DNA of 64,000 nucleotides, taken from contig JASJZC010000006.1 in the NCBI GenBank assembly GCA_037178855.1, positions 248,001-312,000 on the forward strand, written 5' to 3'. Within the stretch, counting starts at the first letter, position 1. Each line of letters opens with the position of its first letter. The translations under genes were made by a program, and so were the position numbers. This DNA is from Oscheius sp. JU75. Lineage: Eukaryota > Nematoda > Chromadorea > Rhabditida > Rhabditidae. This document shows, piece by piece, positions 40,985-51,101 of the stretch. A model generated the notes under the pieces. The model saw nothing but the letters and a program-made list of their open reading frames with translations, ran no database searches and had not been told where the DNA came from.

Positions 40985-42604
40985 TCAAAGGCTCTTGAGA
41001 GATTCCCACATCACATGGTCAGCCTTCAGAGCACTCATCAGATTGTAGAGCTCCATGTCCTCTTTCATCCGATAGACATCGACCAGGACTGTTCCATGGA
41101 TGCTCATTAGGGCTCCCAGTCGTTCAGCATAGGATGGAATGCCTTTCGACTTGTAGTGGGCTTCCAACTGACGGAAGATGAGCTCTCGCATGTTCTTGAC
41201 CAAAAGCTCCATGGTTGGGTCGCTTTCATCGAAGTCTGGAAACAGAATCAGTGAGTAGGTAGAGAAGAAAGACAGAGATACGGAGAGACAGTGAAACAGA
41301 GACTCTTTCGACTCACTCTGATTCCATAACATTAGTCCCAAAAGAGCGACATACTCCTCTTCCTCAATCTTCATCTCCTCCATTAGAATGATCTGTTTCT
41401 GTCGAGACCGGCTCATGGAATTTCTCATCACTCTTAAATTTCTGTCTGACAGCCAATACAATTAACCACTTCATCAATTCCTTCTTGACCGACTCGCAGC
41501 TCTGTGGACAGTCTGTCACCCAATATTCGATGTTGTTCACGTCAAAATACATCTTCTCACTGACTATACTGCTAAAAATTAAAGTCAGTGACTAAAATTT
41601 AACCGGGCTCTACTATGTCCAGTAGAGATCCTTTGGTATGCTCCGGTAGGTCAAGTAAACCTTGTCCATCGGCCAGACGAGGGTAACGAATGGGGAGAAG
41701 AGTTTGAGCTGGAAGAGTCTTTGCTTCTGTGTCTCTCTGTCTCTCTCACCTGTTTCTCCTTCTCCAAAGCAGCAAAATCATCAAAAGAGCTAATTGCAAA
41801 CTCCATCCACATGGGTGCATACGCCTTCGTAATACTGTTGAGTCTACCTGACGTACCTTGAACAAAACCAGTCAATGGACCTTTTTCATGGTAGTGGGCA
41901 GCCAGTTCTGGATACATGCTCTGTTCCATTGCTTTCCTCGTGAGCCGGAGGTGACTAGAAATGTGTACAAAATCCAGGCCGACCTTCTCACCTATAGTTT
42001 GAGATAATCCTCCTGAGAAGAGTGGGCTCGGTTTCCATTGGGAGCCAGACTGGAGGAGGAAGAGGAACAATGGAGCCCTGAAAAAAGTTTGGATAGCCTG
42101 TACTCTCTCTCTCTCTTACATTCAAATGCGGAATCCTGTTCTCTTCATTGGTTCCAAGAAGCTTCTTTTTTGGAATAATGGGGTCTCGCCGTCCTTGTAC
42201 CACTAAAATGGTACATAGATATATGATACAGAGAGACAGGGGCTTACTGTCTCTTTTCATGCCGACTGCAAAGCATTTTTCCATCCGGCACTTTCGACAC
42301 ATACATCTGGCTGCTGGGAATAGACTGTTAGGCAGAGAGACAGAGACGGACCCTCACCCTTATTGATGTAACACTTTCCCTCTCCTTGATTACAGTAGTA
42401 TTTCCTCCCTGAGACTATTGCTCTTCTAAAGAAAGCAGCACAGGCTCGGCAGGTATCTGCTCCAAAATGAGCTCCGTCGCTCTTCTCACAGCAAACTACA
42501 CAGAGCCGATATCTAAATAAGGTTGTACACGCATTTCTCTAAACAACTCACGCCATATTAGGAAGATCAGAGGATCCGGCTACATCATCACTCGAGGTAG
42601 ACAT
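40985..42604 (-). CDS. nuclear hormone receptor, tail-to-tail paralog (406 aa)
   Basis: Ten exons in minus order: 42552-42604, 42358-42512, 42248-42313, 42120-42202, 41992-42077, 41750-41954, 41614-41708, 41470-41571, 41317-41441, 40985-41235. Start MSTSSDDVAGSSDLPNMA. Zinc fingers: CVVCCEKSDGAHFGADTCRAC, AFFRRAIVSGRKYYC, then CYINKAARCMCRKCRMEKC. The hinge GRRDPIIPKKK mirrors the + strand receptor. Ligand-binding segments are ISSFDDFAALEKEKQ, FVTLVWPMDKVY, EYVALLGLMLWNQ and LGALMSIHGTVLVDVYRM. The exon phases fit only with a 28-nt intron at 41442-41469 (donor AA/gtggtt, acceptor gacag), which is extraordinarily short. A frameshift is the alternative. Exon borders largely match the paralog, so the pair arose by inverted duplication. 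Confidence 0.85.
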
Positions 42605-43544
42605 GGTGACTGGTTGGACTCCGAGACAGATAATTACTTCGCTCCCTCCTTCTGGCTGACGTGTTAGTATCGAACTTTTAATCGAAAGTACTTAGAATGC
42701 GAGGACGGTCGATGTGCACGTACGGGAGAGTCTCTGAAGTTCAAGAATTTGGGCTGTGTTAGTCAAGGCCACAAGTCACAGATCGACTTGTACTCTATGC
42801 TTGTACGAACGGGGGAGGGGGAGGGAAGGCAAAATCAAGTGGTGCTGAGGTTTAGTCATAAGATAGAGACAGAAAGACTAAGACTATTAGTAAAGGGTAC
42901 AAAACGGCTGGCGCATTTTGGAACGGCTTGTTCCGCACTAACGCTGTGTGTCTAGACATACAGAGAGTGCATCAAAGTCCAAAGGTTCAGAGATAGCCCT
43001 GTGCCAAAAGACCCTTGTGACTTTCACACGAACAAATGACAATTTGTAACTCATTAGAACCAGAGAAACAGAAAGAGACATCAAGATACTGTTCTTGATC
43101 CAATAGAGTACACTCTGCCTCCTTCCCAGTCTTTTTTCCAAGACAAAGCAGGCATAAAATAGACGTCGAGAGAGGGCAGACTACGTGTGAATACTGAGAA
43201 AATGCATGTACAGACGAGAGATACTTTTGCAATTGATCCACTTGAGAGCGGAGGACGACAAATAACATGTTCACAGGGTTGAAAAATTCACGTGCAGGCG
43301 ACGTGTATTCTCTCGTTTGTTCAGTGGGTTGAATAGGTATTAGAGGGCTAGAATGGGAGGGAGAGAGAGAGAGAGAGAGAAAATAAGGGAAAAGAGAGAA
43401 ATAAAGCCTAAGCCTAAGCCATCAGTTCAGATTTGTGTTCGTCCACTCGAAAATTGAAATCTAAGTATTTTTGACAAAAACTAATTGCGGGATCGTTTTC
43501 AGAGCCATCGAAAACCGTGGTCATGAAAAATAGGAAGATTGGTC

Positions 43545-43625
43545 ACCGGCGAGAGCCGAACCCGGAACTCCAGATTACTAGACAGACAAGCTAATCAGTC
43601 GGTCATTTGACCGAGTTTTTTTTCG
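43545..43625 (-). repeat. tRNA-like relic
   Basis: The minus strand shows GATTAGCTTGTCTGTCTAG and a T-arm-like CCGGGTTCGGCTCTCGCCGG. No regular anticodon arm or acceptor stem is present. Confidence 0.4.
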
Positions 43626-43644
43626 AGACGGGAGCGTCATTTCA

Positions 43645-43725
43645 TTATCATGGCTTAGTGGTTATCACGTTTGCCTGGAGTCTACATGTCACCTGGGTTG
43701 TTGGTTCGATTCCTGCCGGTGAAAA
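43645..43725 (+). repeat. tRNA-like relic
   Basis: TGGCTTAGTGGTTATCACG is a good A-box and GGTTCGATTCC a perfect B-box. The anticodon region is expanded and the acceptor ends do not pair. Most likely a tRNA-derived repeat; an intron-containing tRNA is less likely. Confidence 0.45.
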
Positions 43726-44111
43726 GTTTTTATTTCTTGGCATTTAGGGTTTTTGTGGTCGCTGAACACGATCCTGATGTTAGTTTTCTTCTGAAAAGCT
43801 TTGTTGGGTTCTAAAATTCATACATTACTTCGCTGGAAAAAGTTGAGTTGTGTCCAAACTGTCTCTCTGTGGACTATCATTATTTTCTCCTCCCCTTGTC
43901 TCAGGTTATTTGCAGAATCTCGAATAAAAGCCCTGTATGCTTCCTGTTCACTTTTGAAACTCCCCAACCTCCAATTTGAATCAGTCGGCTATTACCGTAC
44001 CTTTGGTGCTGCGTCAAAATGACAGCCTTCTGATAAAACTGCTCATTTTCCCTAATAGCGCTCATGTCAACAAGATCAGGCAAGAGATACACCATAAGAT
44101 CAAGCAGAGGT

Positions 44112-45744
44112 TTACTTCTCGACAATTGGCAGAGCGATCTGGACTTGATTCTCCTCCTTAATCCGGAAAATTACCGAGAGACGGCGTTGGATTGCTCGAT
44201 TGAAGGCCAGATGGAGCCAAGGAGCAGAAAGCAGAGTCAAATCCATGGTCAAGGGAAGAGCGATCTCTGAGAGCCATGGTCCCCATTGCCAGCCAAGGTA
44301 GTCGTTCATGACTGACAGATTCTTAAAGGGAACTTTAGATCAGTGACAGAGATACAGAGAGACAGGAAGACAGAAGGGCAAAGAGACATAGAGACGAAGA
44401 AGAATAATAAGATAGAGAAACCGTGAAACTTACTCCAAGAACGAGAACCGCAAAACGAGTGACTCCGATGAAGAAAGAGATGAAGAAGAGACGACGGATG
44501 GCATTCAGAGCATTCCTGTACTTGATGAGGTAGACTACTGAGGTAAGAAGGATGAAGAGATTGACAAGGACACAGACGGATCCAACAATGACGTTGTAGT
44601 GAATGACACCAGTAGACTAAGAACTCTGTCACTATCACCGTCACTATCACTTACTTGGCTCACATCGAACCGAATTTCGGTTCCCGCCACTTCAACAGCC
44701 TGGTGCCATATCGCGATTGGAGAGGAAACTACGATCACACCCACAGGCAAGAGGGCGAAGAAGTAGTTAACGATTGTTCGGAAGCCCACGTCGGCAAAGA
44801 TGGGCTTGGACATTAGACAGACTCTCTGCCAACCAGCCAACATGGTCTGGGCTTGAGCCGCATGAAAACAGGCCTGGTTGAGCCAGAAGAAACCGCCAAG
44901 CCAGGGGAAGTATTGGAAAAAGAGGCGGTAGAAGGGCATGAAGAAGGGGACTCCCACGAGACGGTTGGAGAACCAGTCCCAGATGTAGAAGACGATGTCC
45001 TAAAGTTTCTTTATAGGGACAAGTATCCGTTGACACTTACAACAACCAAGTATTCTCAGTCTCACAGTATATGCGAACTAGTAAGTAAAGCCCCAGACTA
45101 GTCACCTAACCTAATGAGAGCAGTGACTCGTGATGTTTTTAGCATGTTTCTTTTGTCAATTTCATAGTTAGGTCCATATTTGTGATAATTTCTTCGACCG
45201 GATAGGAAACAAAAGTGGCAAGAAGAATGAGCCCTTGATCAAGAACTCTTCATTACTCTTTCACTTTGGAACTACTTCAGTAGGAACTGTCTCTCTGTCC
45301 TGCTGTCTCTTCGCCTATTTGTCTTTCTGTCTCTGTTTCTCTGTCTTTATGTCTTTTTTGTCTCTTTGTCTATGTGTCCTATCATCCTGCATCCATTCCT
45401 GTCAAGCTGCTTATCCTCCTTTCTTATCTGTTCCTATCCTTCTTAGAGCTATCTTAGTCTATGTACTCTCGCTGTTCAATACACCCGTCAAAGCTTCCTC
45501 TTTACTATTTCTGTTCAGCTACTTGTCCTCAGCTCCCATCCCTGTTCCCTGCACCACTGTACCTTGTACCATTCCCTCTCTTTTTTTCTCCCGTACTTAC
45601 CACAATTCCTCCATACTTGACGATTCCGTAGTAGGCATTGGAGAATTCCTTCGGTCGACGGAACAGTACACCAAGAATCAGGCCGTAAGCTAGAAGGGAC
45701 AGTACTCCCAGGCCGGCTTCTATGGTCTTGAGAAAACCATACAT
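44112..45744 (-). CDS. Srg-like serpentine receptor (293 aa)
   Basis: Four phase-0 exons in minus order: 45601-45744, 44655-44999, 44434-44616, 44112-44321. Seven hydrophobic segments. Joining exon 1 directly to exon 2 gives FSNAYYGIVKYGGIV then DIVFYIWDWFSNRLVG. These align position by position with FYSSYYKLFLVSAAV and NIMTYCNSLLLVRYPG of the 17496 receptor, which supports the model and the Srg assignment. It lacks the NRLTs...IWKK core (it has AGWQRVCLMSKPIFADVGF), so it is a divergent member like the 48279 gene. The 601-nt intron 45000-45600 is filled mainly with CTCTGT repeats. A small splice-flanked segment in it (about 45040-45090) does not fit the frame and was left out. Confidence 0.75.
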
Positions 45745-45943
45745 CTTAAGGGGATCTGTTGAGAGAGTGAGAGGAGTGCCGCTTCTCAAGCAACAAAATC
45801 ACCGCCTCCGGGAGCAATTAGGGGCCGAAGACACGAGGTGTGCACCGAAGAAACTTTAGTCAAAATTATATTCAGTGCAGCAGAGAGAGACAGAGGTGGG
45901 GCAGGGGGATAATTGCTTTGTTTCTGGGGCATAGGTCATGAGA

Positions 45944-46174
45944 TCAGGCTTCTTCCAGCAGGATCCAATTCCCGAAGATCCGACGGTACTCTTCGTCACT
46001 GTCCGGCTGCGAGCCACTTCCTTCTACTTCCAGGCAGTCGGAACTCTTGCGGCAGATTGGGAAATCTTCGGCACTTTGCGCGTGACTTCCTCGTGGACAG
46101 CGGTACTGAAACTTGTAGTTTTCGAAAAGAGATAGAGGTAAAAATGGCTTCTGGTGACGAAGTAGCTGCGTCAT
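45944..46174 (-). CDS. small Cys-containing protein (76 aa), uncertain
   Basis: Single open frame from the ATG in a GCGGCCATGACG context. It has four Cys-bearing positions in its middle (YRCPRGSH, FPICRKSSDCLE) and an acidic stretch (QPDSDEEYRRIFGNW). There is no clear signal peptide. A TATATAAG box about 98 nt upstream on the same strand supports a gene. It lies downstream of the chitin-binding-like gene on the same strand and might instead be an alternative last exon of it, but no phase-correct junction was found. Confidence 0.35.
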   Translation of the reverse strand: MTQLLRHQKPFLPLSLFENYKFQYRCPRGSHAQSAEDFPICRKSSDCLEVEGSGSQPDSDEEYRRIFGNWILLEEA

Positions 46175-46271
46175 GGCCGCAGGTCCTAGTTTTGTAGTCA
46201 CTATGTGACTAGGGGTCGACGAGGTCACCGGATTTCCCTAGACAAGGGGTTTTGCAGGACAGAGACAGAGG

Positions 46272-46279
46272 CTTATATA
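46272..46279 (-). promoter_or_regulatory. TATA box candidate
   Basis: TATATAAG on the minus strand upstream of the 46174(-) open frame. Confidence 0.35.
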
Positions 46280-46469
46280 TTCCCTCACCCTGTCTCATGC
46301 TGTCTCGCTCATAACCATCGATGACAGGAGCTACTTCCCGAAGACCTCGCTTCCTATCTTTTTATCACGTAAATATTTTTGCTACAGAGCCTGTCATCCA
46401 CTTGTTTGCCTCATCACCACCCTAATTTTCCCGGCTGTGTTACTCTATAATTTTCGATGAGTTCCATGC

Positions 46470-47308
46470 TCAAAATTTGTCTTGTAAATGAAGGAAGTAA
46501 CTCAAAATTCGACTGTTGTCGTCATCGGTACACTTGATGAAAAACTTGTCACATCGGTTGGCCATAATGCTTCTGTAAGGGTCATCCCGATGGAGGCAAA
46601 TGTCTGAGTTATGCAACTTCGTACATTCCAAATGAATAATACCCTCGTCTTCCAGTGGACCGTAATTATAGGCAGAGACTTCTTCGAGATCGCTTTCTGA
46701 TAATAGCTGTCCCCAGCAGGACTTCGAGGCAGGGACACAGCGGCGACCATTGAACTCGTTTCCGCTCTGAAATGGCAGTGACAGTGACAGTGACAGTAGA
46801 CTTACATCAATGCATCGAGTCTTGTAGGATCTACCATGCAGACAAACTTCAAACTCTGTTTCGCAAGGTAGATAGTTGAAAACTGGTTTGGAGTTTGAGA
46901 TGTACTCATTACAAAAAAGGTCAGCAACCTCAGAATCCAATGCCTTGATCATGGCGATTTCCGCTCCCAGCGAGCTGCTGAAACCCGAAGTTCGACTGGA
47001 ACTGACACGCAGACTTGCAAGAACTCGTCACATTCGGAGCTCTCCTTCGGATTCTCGCATTCTAACTTCCCTCGGCTGAAAATCAGAGGAAAGGGGCATT
47101 TCTTGGCTACACGAGCCTTATGGAAGTCTTTGGTGAAAAGTTTGACATCCTGACAGAGATAGTAGTTTGGTGAACAGATCTGTCTTGTTGCCAAGAGCTG
47201 GCCGTCCGTTTGACATCTTATCACTTAAGAAGGTGTGACTAGAAGTGAGAATAACTTACCGGATTTTGTAGAGACTGCTGGAAACAGAAAAAGTACGAAA
47301 TACAGCAT
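46470..47308 (-). CDS. secreted Cys-rich protein with chitin-binding type-2-like repeats (244 aa)
   Basis: Four exons in minus order: 47260-47308, 47007-47223, 46806-46977, 46470-46766. A signal peptide (MLYFVLFLFPAVSTKS) is followed by Cys-rich segments with peritrophin-A/CBM14-like spacing. Examples are CSPNYYLCQDVKLFTKDF...CPFPLIFSRGKLEC...SSECDEFLQVC, then CNEYISNSKPVFNYLPC...CLHGRSYKTRC, then RRCVPASKSCWG...CTKLHNSDICL...CDKFFIKC. Such domains bind chitin in eggshell, cuticle or gut linings (family knowledge). The assignment is inferred from Cys spacing only. The second intron, 46978-47006, is only 29 nt (donor GT/gtcagt, acceptor TTTCAG), but no other choice keeps the frame. Confidence 0.65.
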
Positions 47309-47666
47309 GGGTACAAGTTAGATAGATTATCTGGATATGGGACCGAGGTCTGATCGGGTCAGAATGATTTTATCTGATCTGGTAAGATGGATTGAACACG
47401 GAGAGAGAGAGAGAGAGAGAGAGACAAAGAAACAGGGAGGCACGGAGACAGAGGGACAGAGACGCAGAGAGATAGAAAGACATAGAAACAGAGAGACAAA
47501 AGGATAACATGACTGTACATGTTTGTATGTTTCAAACCACATGAGACAAAAGGATAGCATGACTGTACCCGTTTGTTTGTTTCAAACCCACACGCTTAGT
47601 TTCCGGTTTGAGGAAAGTGCCCTATTTTTGGATCTCTACTATCATTGATATCTGTGTCTCAAGCAG

Positions 47667-47674
47667 TATAAAAA
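47667..47674 (+). promoter_or_regulatory. TATA box of the 47705 peptide gene
   Basis: TATAAAAA 31 nt upstream of the ATG, implying a very short 5'UTR. Confidence 0.55.
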
Positions 47675-47704
47675 AGCAGTCATGTCTATCTTTTCCAATT
47701 CACC

Positions 47705-47935
47705 ATGAAGCTGTTCTTTCTCCTTATTCTGTGCGTTTTCATCGTATCTACTTCGGCCTACTACTTGGGTAAGTCGGAACTTCTTCCTTAGCTTTCCTTG
47801 CCTGCAGTTGAAGAGGACGAGATGAACCTCATCGATGAAGAGATCGCCCTCCTTCGCTACAAGCGAGGTTTTATCAAGGACACGTTCAAGAAGGCGAAGA
47901 ACACGATCAAGAGTGGACGCTGGACAAAGGACTAA
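47705..47935 (+). CDS. candidate cationic amphipathic antimicrobial peptide precursor (63 aa)
   Basis: Two exons, 47705-47768 and 47808-47935, joined in phase 1 (donor TTGG/gtaagt, acceptor CTGCAG). Architecture: a signal peptide (MKLFFLLILCVFIVSTSA), an acidic pro-part (VEEDEMNLIDEEIALL), a dibasic cleavage site (RYKR), and then a 22-residue mature peptide with no Cys (GFIKDTFKKAKNTIKSG, then RWTKD). In the mature part hydrophobic residues at positions 2, 3, 7, 10 and 14 lie on one helical face and Lys on the other, as in cecropin-like peptides. Acidic pro plus basic mature segments is a common antimicrobial-peptide design (established). No family member is recognised. A neuropeptide is the alternative. 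AATAAA lies about 15 nt after the stop. Confidence 0.75.
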
Positions 47936-48278
47936 CTGCTGCTACGGACGAAATAAAGATTCTTGAGCCATACTTGCTATTTCTCTGTCTCTCTATCAAT
48001 CTATCCATTTATCTTTCTGTCTCTGTCTCTTCCTCAGGTGCTGCTCCTCCTGTCAAAAACCTGTCGATACTTCTTAGAAATCTCAGCCTCCTAATTGTAC
48101 TCTACCTCTTCCCCTCACCCTTTTCTCGTCCCTCTTCTCTCTGCTCTCCAGAGACCGTGTTTTCTTACTCAGTATCACTTAATCACTTATAATTTCGAGA
48201 GAGACACTGCTCCGTCTCCTCCCCCCATTTCCCGTGTTCTCGCTGACTGCAACGATAGCTAAGAGATCAGCGTTATCA

Positions 48279-49970
48279 ATGCTATCCCCGATACTCATTG
48301 TCCAGCTCTGCTACGCTATTCCCAGCCTCCTACTGTACATTCTGGTCTTGTTGGTTCTATTCCAGCATTCCTGCTTTGACACAGTCGGCTATCTCATCCT
48401 TAAAGGCTCGTGCATCTTGGTAGGAGATCAGACCTTTTTGATAAATGGTAGGCATTGCAGCAGGTCCTCATCTACTTGACGGTGTTTGTCCTAGTCAGGA
48501 TCCAGAGCTACCCAGAGTTCATTCCGTACTTTGAACAGTTCTATGCAAAGCACCAGTGGACAGCCAAGTTCGTATGGGTCCTCTTCGCGGACACTCATCT
48601 TCTCTACATCCCTATAGTGTGCTCTGGAATTGAAAGACTCGTGTTTCTGACGAATCCTATTGTTTCGGAGCAGGTGAACTATGAGACAAGGACAGAGAGA
48701 CAGCGAGACAGAGAGTCAGTGAGACAGAGATACAGAGAGAAGTTCCTCCTTCTGCTATTGTGCTCACCTATCAACAGGAGAGCAGAGCAAGGTATCAATT
48801 TATGGACAAGTACAATAAAAGTTCACCCCAACTCTCCCCGTTCGAGCAAACAACGCAAAAGACGAACAGGCCGAACTTGAAAAAGGAGGACGGAAAATGT
48901 TAAGTGAAAATTGACTCGGAAATGACTGTCTGCAACGTTGGAGAAAATAGTGGTAACAACACTATTTTCAGAAGTTTCGACACCTTATCGCTCCTCTTTT
49001 TTTGTCCCTGACTCCTGTCAGCTTTGTCCTCTCAGCCTACATCCCATTCTTGAAGCCCAACATCGACACTCTCTCCTATTTTGGATCTTTCAATTATAAG
49101 TTCACTGACGTGGGTTCTTGTCTCATAAGAGGGAACATATACCTTTAGGAAAACTTCGTCTATGCTCTTCAATTCATCTATACCCTCATCTATTTCAGCT
49201 TTCTGATTGGCATCAATCTACTATCCATTATTATGCTGGCAACTGTGAAGAAAGCTTCCAAACGAACTAGAAGACTGTTTGCGATAACGTTAATGACCAG
49301 TATTCTGCAGTCGGTCTTCCCTACACTCCAGGTGAGAGAAAGAGACAGACAGCTTGATAGTCTCGTTAAAAAAAAGTGCTGTCCCACTTCACCCCATAAG
49401 GCCCCCACCCATACGGGTCACCGGTGGCTGCAACTCTAGTTGAAGTACAGTTCAACTAGCGGGGATCGGGCAGCTCTAATGATAGGCTCAGTTACTAATG
49501 CGGAAAAACGAAGAGACTATATACCCAAGGTGCGGGGACGCTTCGAGATTATTCGGTGGCGATACATTGGATTTGCTTGAGCGCGAAACTGTGACAGACA
49601 GATCTGTTGCGGCCTGATGCGATGACCCGGCGACTTTGCTATGTATTGCAAAGTTGTAGAGCAAATCGAGCTCTACAAAATTGCAGAACATTACATTTTT
49701 GAAAAGTTAATGCTTGATCCCGAAACTGTGACAGACAGATCTGTTTTCCAGTTTCTTTCCGCTACTGCTACCCTTTTCGGAATAAGGGAAAAATGGAGAA
49801 TCCACGTGACTCTTCCTTACGCCTGGGACCTGGCATGTCTCGTTACCCCATGGCTTCATCTCCTCCTCAATCCTACTCTTCGCTCCAAAATGATCGGTTT
49901 AGTTCGGAACGACGAAGATAAACAACTTCGGGGCTACTTGCCGCACAACCCGAGAACCATACCGCTTTAG
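48279..49970 (+). CDS. divergent Srg-like serpentine receptor (297 aa)
   Basis: Five phase-0 exons: 48279-48419, 48461-48673, 48972-49109, 49149-49331, 49752-49970. Seven hydrophobic segments. The N-terminal MLSPILIVQLCYAIPSLLLY resembles the Srg TM1 start. After TM3 it reads GIERLVFLTNPIVSEQKFRH, matching the length of NRLTAVIYPLRYGKIWKK with altered residues. The C-terminal TM7 is CLVTPWLHLLLNPTLRSKM, close to SAPWLHLAFNRAIQRRL of the 44112(-) gene, so these two form a subfamily. The 298-nt intron 48674-48971 contains an open stretch that could be an alternative exon but fails in phase. The 420-nt last intron has been invaded by a dispersed repeat. Confidence 0.75.
49400..49735 (+). repeat. 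dispersed repeat family D, copy 2, in a receptor intron
   Basis: Related to 31080-31490 (see that entry). A segment of about 24 nt beginning CGAAACTGTGACAGACAGAT occurs twice as a direct repeat, at about 49585 and about 49720, the second abutting the intron's 3' end. A 9-bp hairpin (CTAGTTGAA/TTCAACTAG) lies near 49435-49458. Confidence 0.6.
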
Positions 49971-50001
49971 TTGAAATTTATTATTTGTCTCTAATAAAGC
50001 T

Positions 50002-50422
50002 CTAACGACCCCAGTTGTTTCCTCCTCTGCCTCCAAAGCTGTCTCTTCCGTGATAATTGGAATCACGACCGCGGTCGTTGAATCCACCTCGGCGATCATC
50101 GAATCTTCCACGTGTGTTATCGAAACCTCCTCTGCCGAAGTCTCTGCGGTCATCGTGGCGGTCAAAGTTGTTGCCTCCTCTTCCGCGATCATCGAAACCT
50201 CGACCATTTCCGCCGACTGAAAAGGAAAGTGAAAATTTAAAAAAGAGTGTAACGGTCTCTCTGCCTCTTCGTCTCTCTGTCTGTCGATCTGTCTCTCTAT
50301 CTCTCTGTATATCTGTCTCTATGTCTCCCTATCAGACAAAGAAATAATAAAAACTTACAAAAAGGTGGATAAGCAGCCACCAGGCTGACGAGGACAAGAG
50401 AGAAGAGAATGAGAACCTTCAT
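50002..50422 (-). CDS. Gly/Arg/Asp-rich secreted peptide (92 aa)
   Basis: Two exons, 50359-50422 and 50002-50216, phase 1. A signal peptide (MKVLILFSLVLVSLVAAY) is followed by imperfect repeats of the type GGFDNTRGRFDDRRGGFNDR, rich in Gly, Arg, Asp and Phe with no Cys. It ends FGGRGGNNWGR. It resembles Gly-rich nematode epidermal defence peptides in composition (inference), though DR/GF repeats are unlike classical YGG peptides. It is divergently paired with the related 50720 gene, and both have a TATA box close to the ATG. A second frame across exon 2 is also open (102 codons), which I attribute to the repetitive GGN/GAN codon pattern. Confidence 0.75.
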
Positions 50423-50450
50423 TTTTACTGCTTCTCACCAATCTGTCTGC

Positions 50451-50458
50451 CTTATATA
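50451..50458 (-). promoter_or_regulatory. TATA box of the 50422(-) peptide gene
   Basis: TATATAAG on the minus strand, about 30 nt upstream of the ATG. Confidence 0.55.
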
Positions 50459-50684
50459 CTCTTCCCCAAATTGGTCTCTCGTTCAACGTGATACTATTTC
50501 CGAGACAACAGGTAAGACACTGAACGAGATCTATCTCATCGGTCATCGAAGTGTGCGTCAATTGCGGGGGTAAAAGACAGCGGGCAGTAGCAATGATCAT
50601 AGGACGTGAAGACGGGAAAACAGTTTCTTAGTCATTGGAAGAGTACATAGTATTTTCGGCGAAGTCCGGAAGTGATTTCGGGTT

Positions 50685-50690
50685 TATAAG
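50685..50690 (+). promoter_or_regulatory. TATA box of the 50720 peptide gene
   Basis: TATAAG 30 nt upstream of the ATG, mirroring the divergent neighbour. Confidence 0.5.
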
Positions 50691-50719
50691 GCTCAGAAGG
50701 GGTGAGTGCCAGTACAACC

Positions 50720-51051
50720 ATGAAGCTTCTCATCCTCTGTTCTCTTCTCTTGGTCACATTGGCTGCTGCCTATCGGCATAACTGTAAGTTTCTGTCTCTG
50801 TCTCTGTCAATTTCTTTTCAGTCGGTGACCGCAACGGACGCTTTAACTCTGACGAACGAGGAGGTTTTGAAAATAATTTTGATCGCAGAGGTGGTATGGA
50901 TTACGGTCGTGATGGCTTCGATGACAGAAGAGGAGGATTTAACGGCGGACGCGGCGGTTTCTTTGACCGTGACACTGACTTTGGAGGCAGAAGAGGACAT
51001 GGCGGTGTTAACCGAGATTTTGGAGGAAGGTTCGACAGATTTGGCCGTTAA
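50720..51051 (+). CDS. Gly/Arg/Asp-rich secreted peptide (97 aa)
   Basis: Two exons, 50720-50783 and 50822-51051, phase 1. The signal peptide MKLLILCSLLLVTLAAAY is clearly related to that of the 50002(-) gene. The mature part is repetitive and basic-acidic (GDRNGRFNSDERGGFE, DDRRGGFNGGRGGF, RDFGGRFDRFGR), with no Cys. The intron sits at the equivalent codon in both genes, so they are an inverted duplicate pair around about 300 nt of shared promoter. Their broken relative lies at 15708. Secretion and a defence or matrix role are inferred from composition only. Confidence 0.75.
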
Positions 51052-51101
51052 AAAATCTGTTCAAGCGATCATTGACGCTTTAAATTGTACATAAACATTC
51101 T

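Larger units (their letters stand above)
42605..44111. other. gene-less interval with tRNA-like relics
   Basis: A short (GA)n tract at 43360-43381, and two tRNA-like segments at 43545-43625 and 43645-43725. No protein-coding exon is supported. Confidence 0.5.

Noticed and set aside
43645-43725. Functional tRNA gene
   Set aside because: A and B boxes are good but the acceptor stem does not pair and the anticodon arm is malformed.
45040-45090. Extra small exon in the 44112(-) receptor
   Set aside because: Splice-like borders exist and one frame looks hydrophobic, but it breaks phase; leaving it out gives a protein that aligns position by position with the 17496 receptor.
48778-48900. Extra exon in the 48279 receptor (ESRARYQFMDKYNK...)
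   Set aside because: Open and charged, plausible as a loop insert, but no donor keeps the frame into the next exon; the direct join preserves family length.
49899-50207. 102-codon open frame antiparallel-overlapping the 50002(-) peptide exon in a second frame
   Set aside because: It reads Thr/Glu/Ala repeats that are the frame-shifted shadow of GGN/GAN codons; no signal peptide or splice context.
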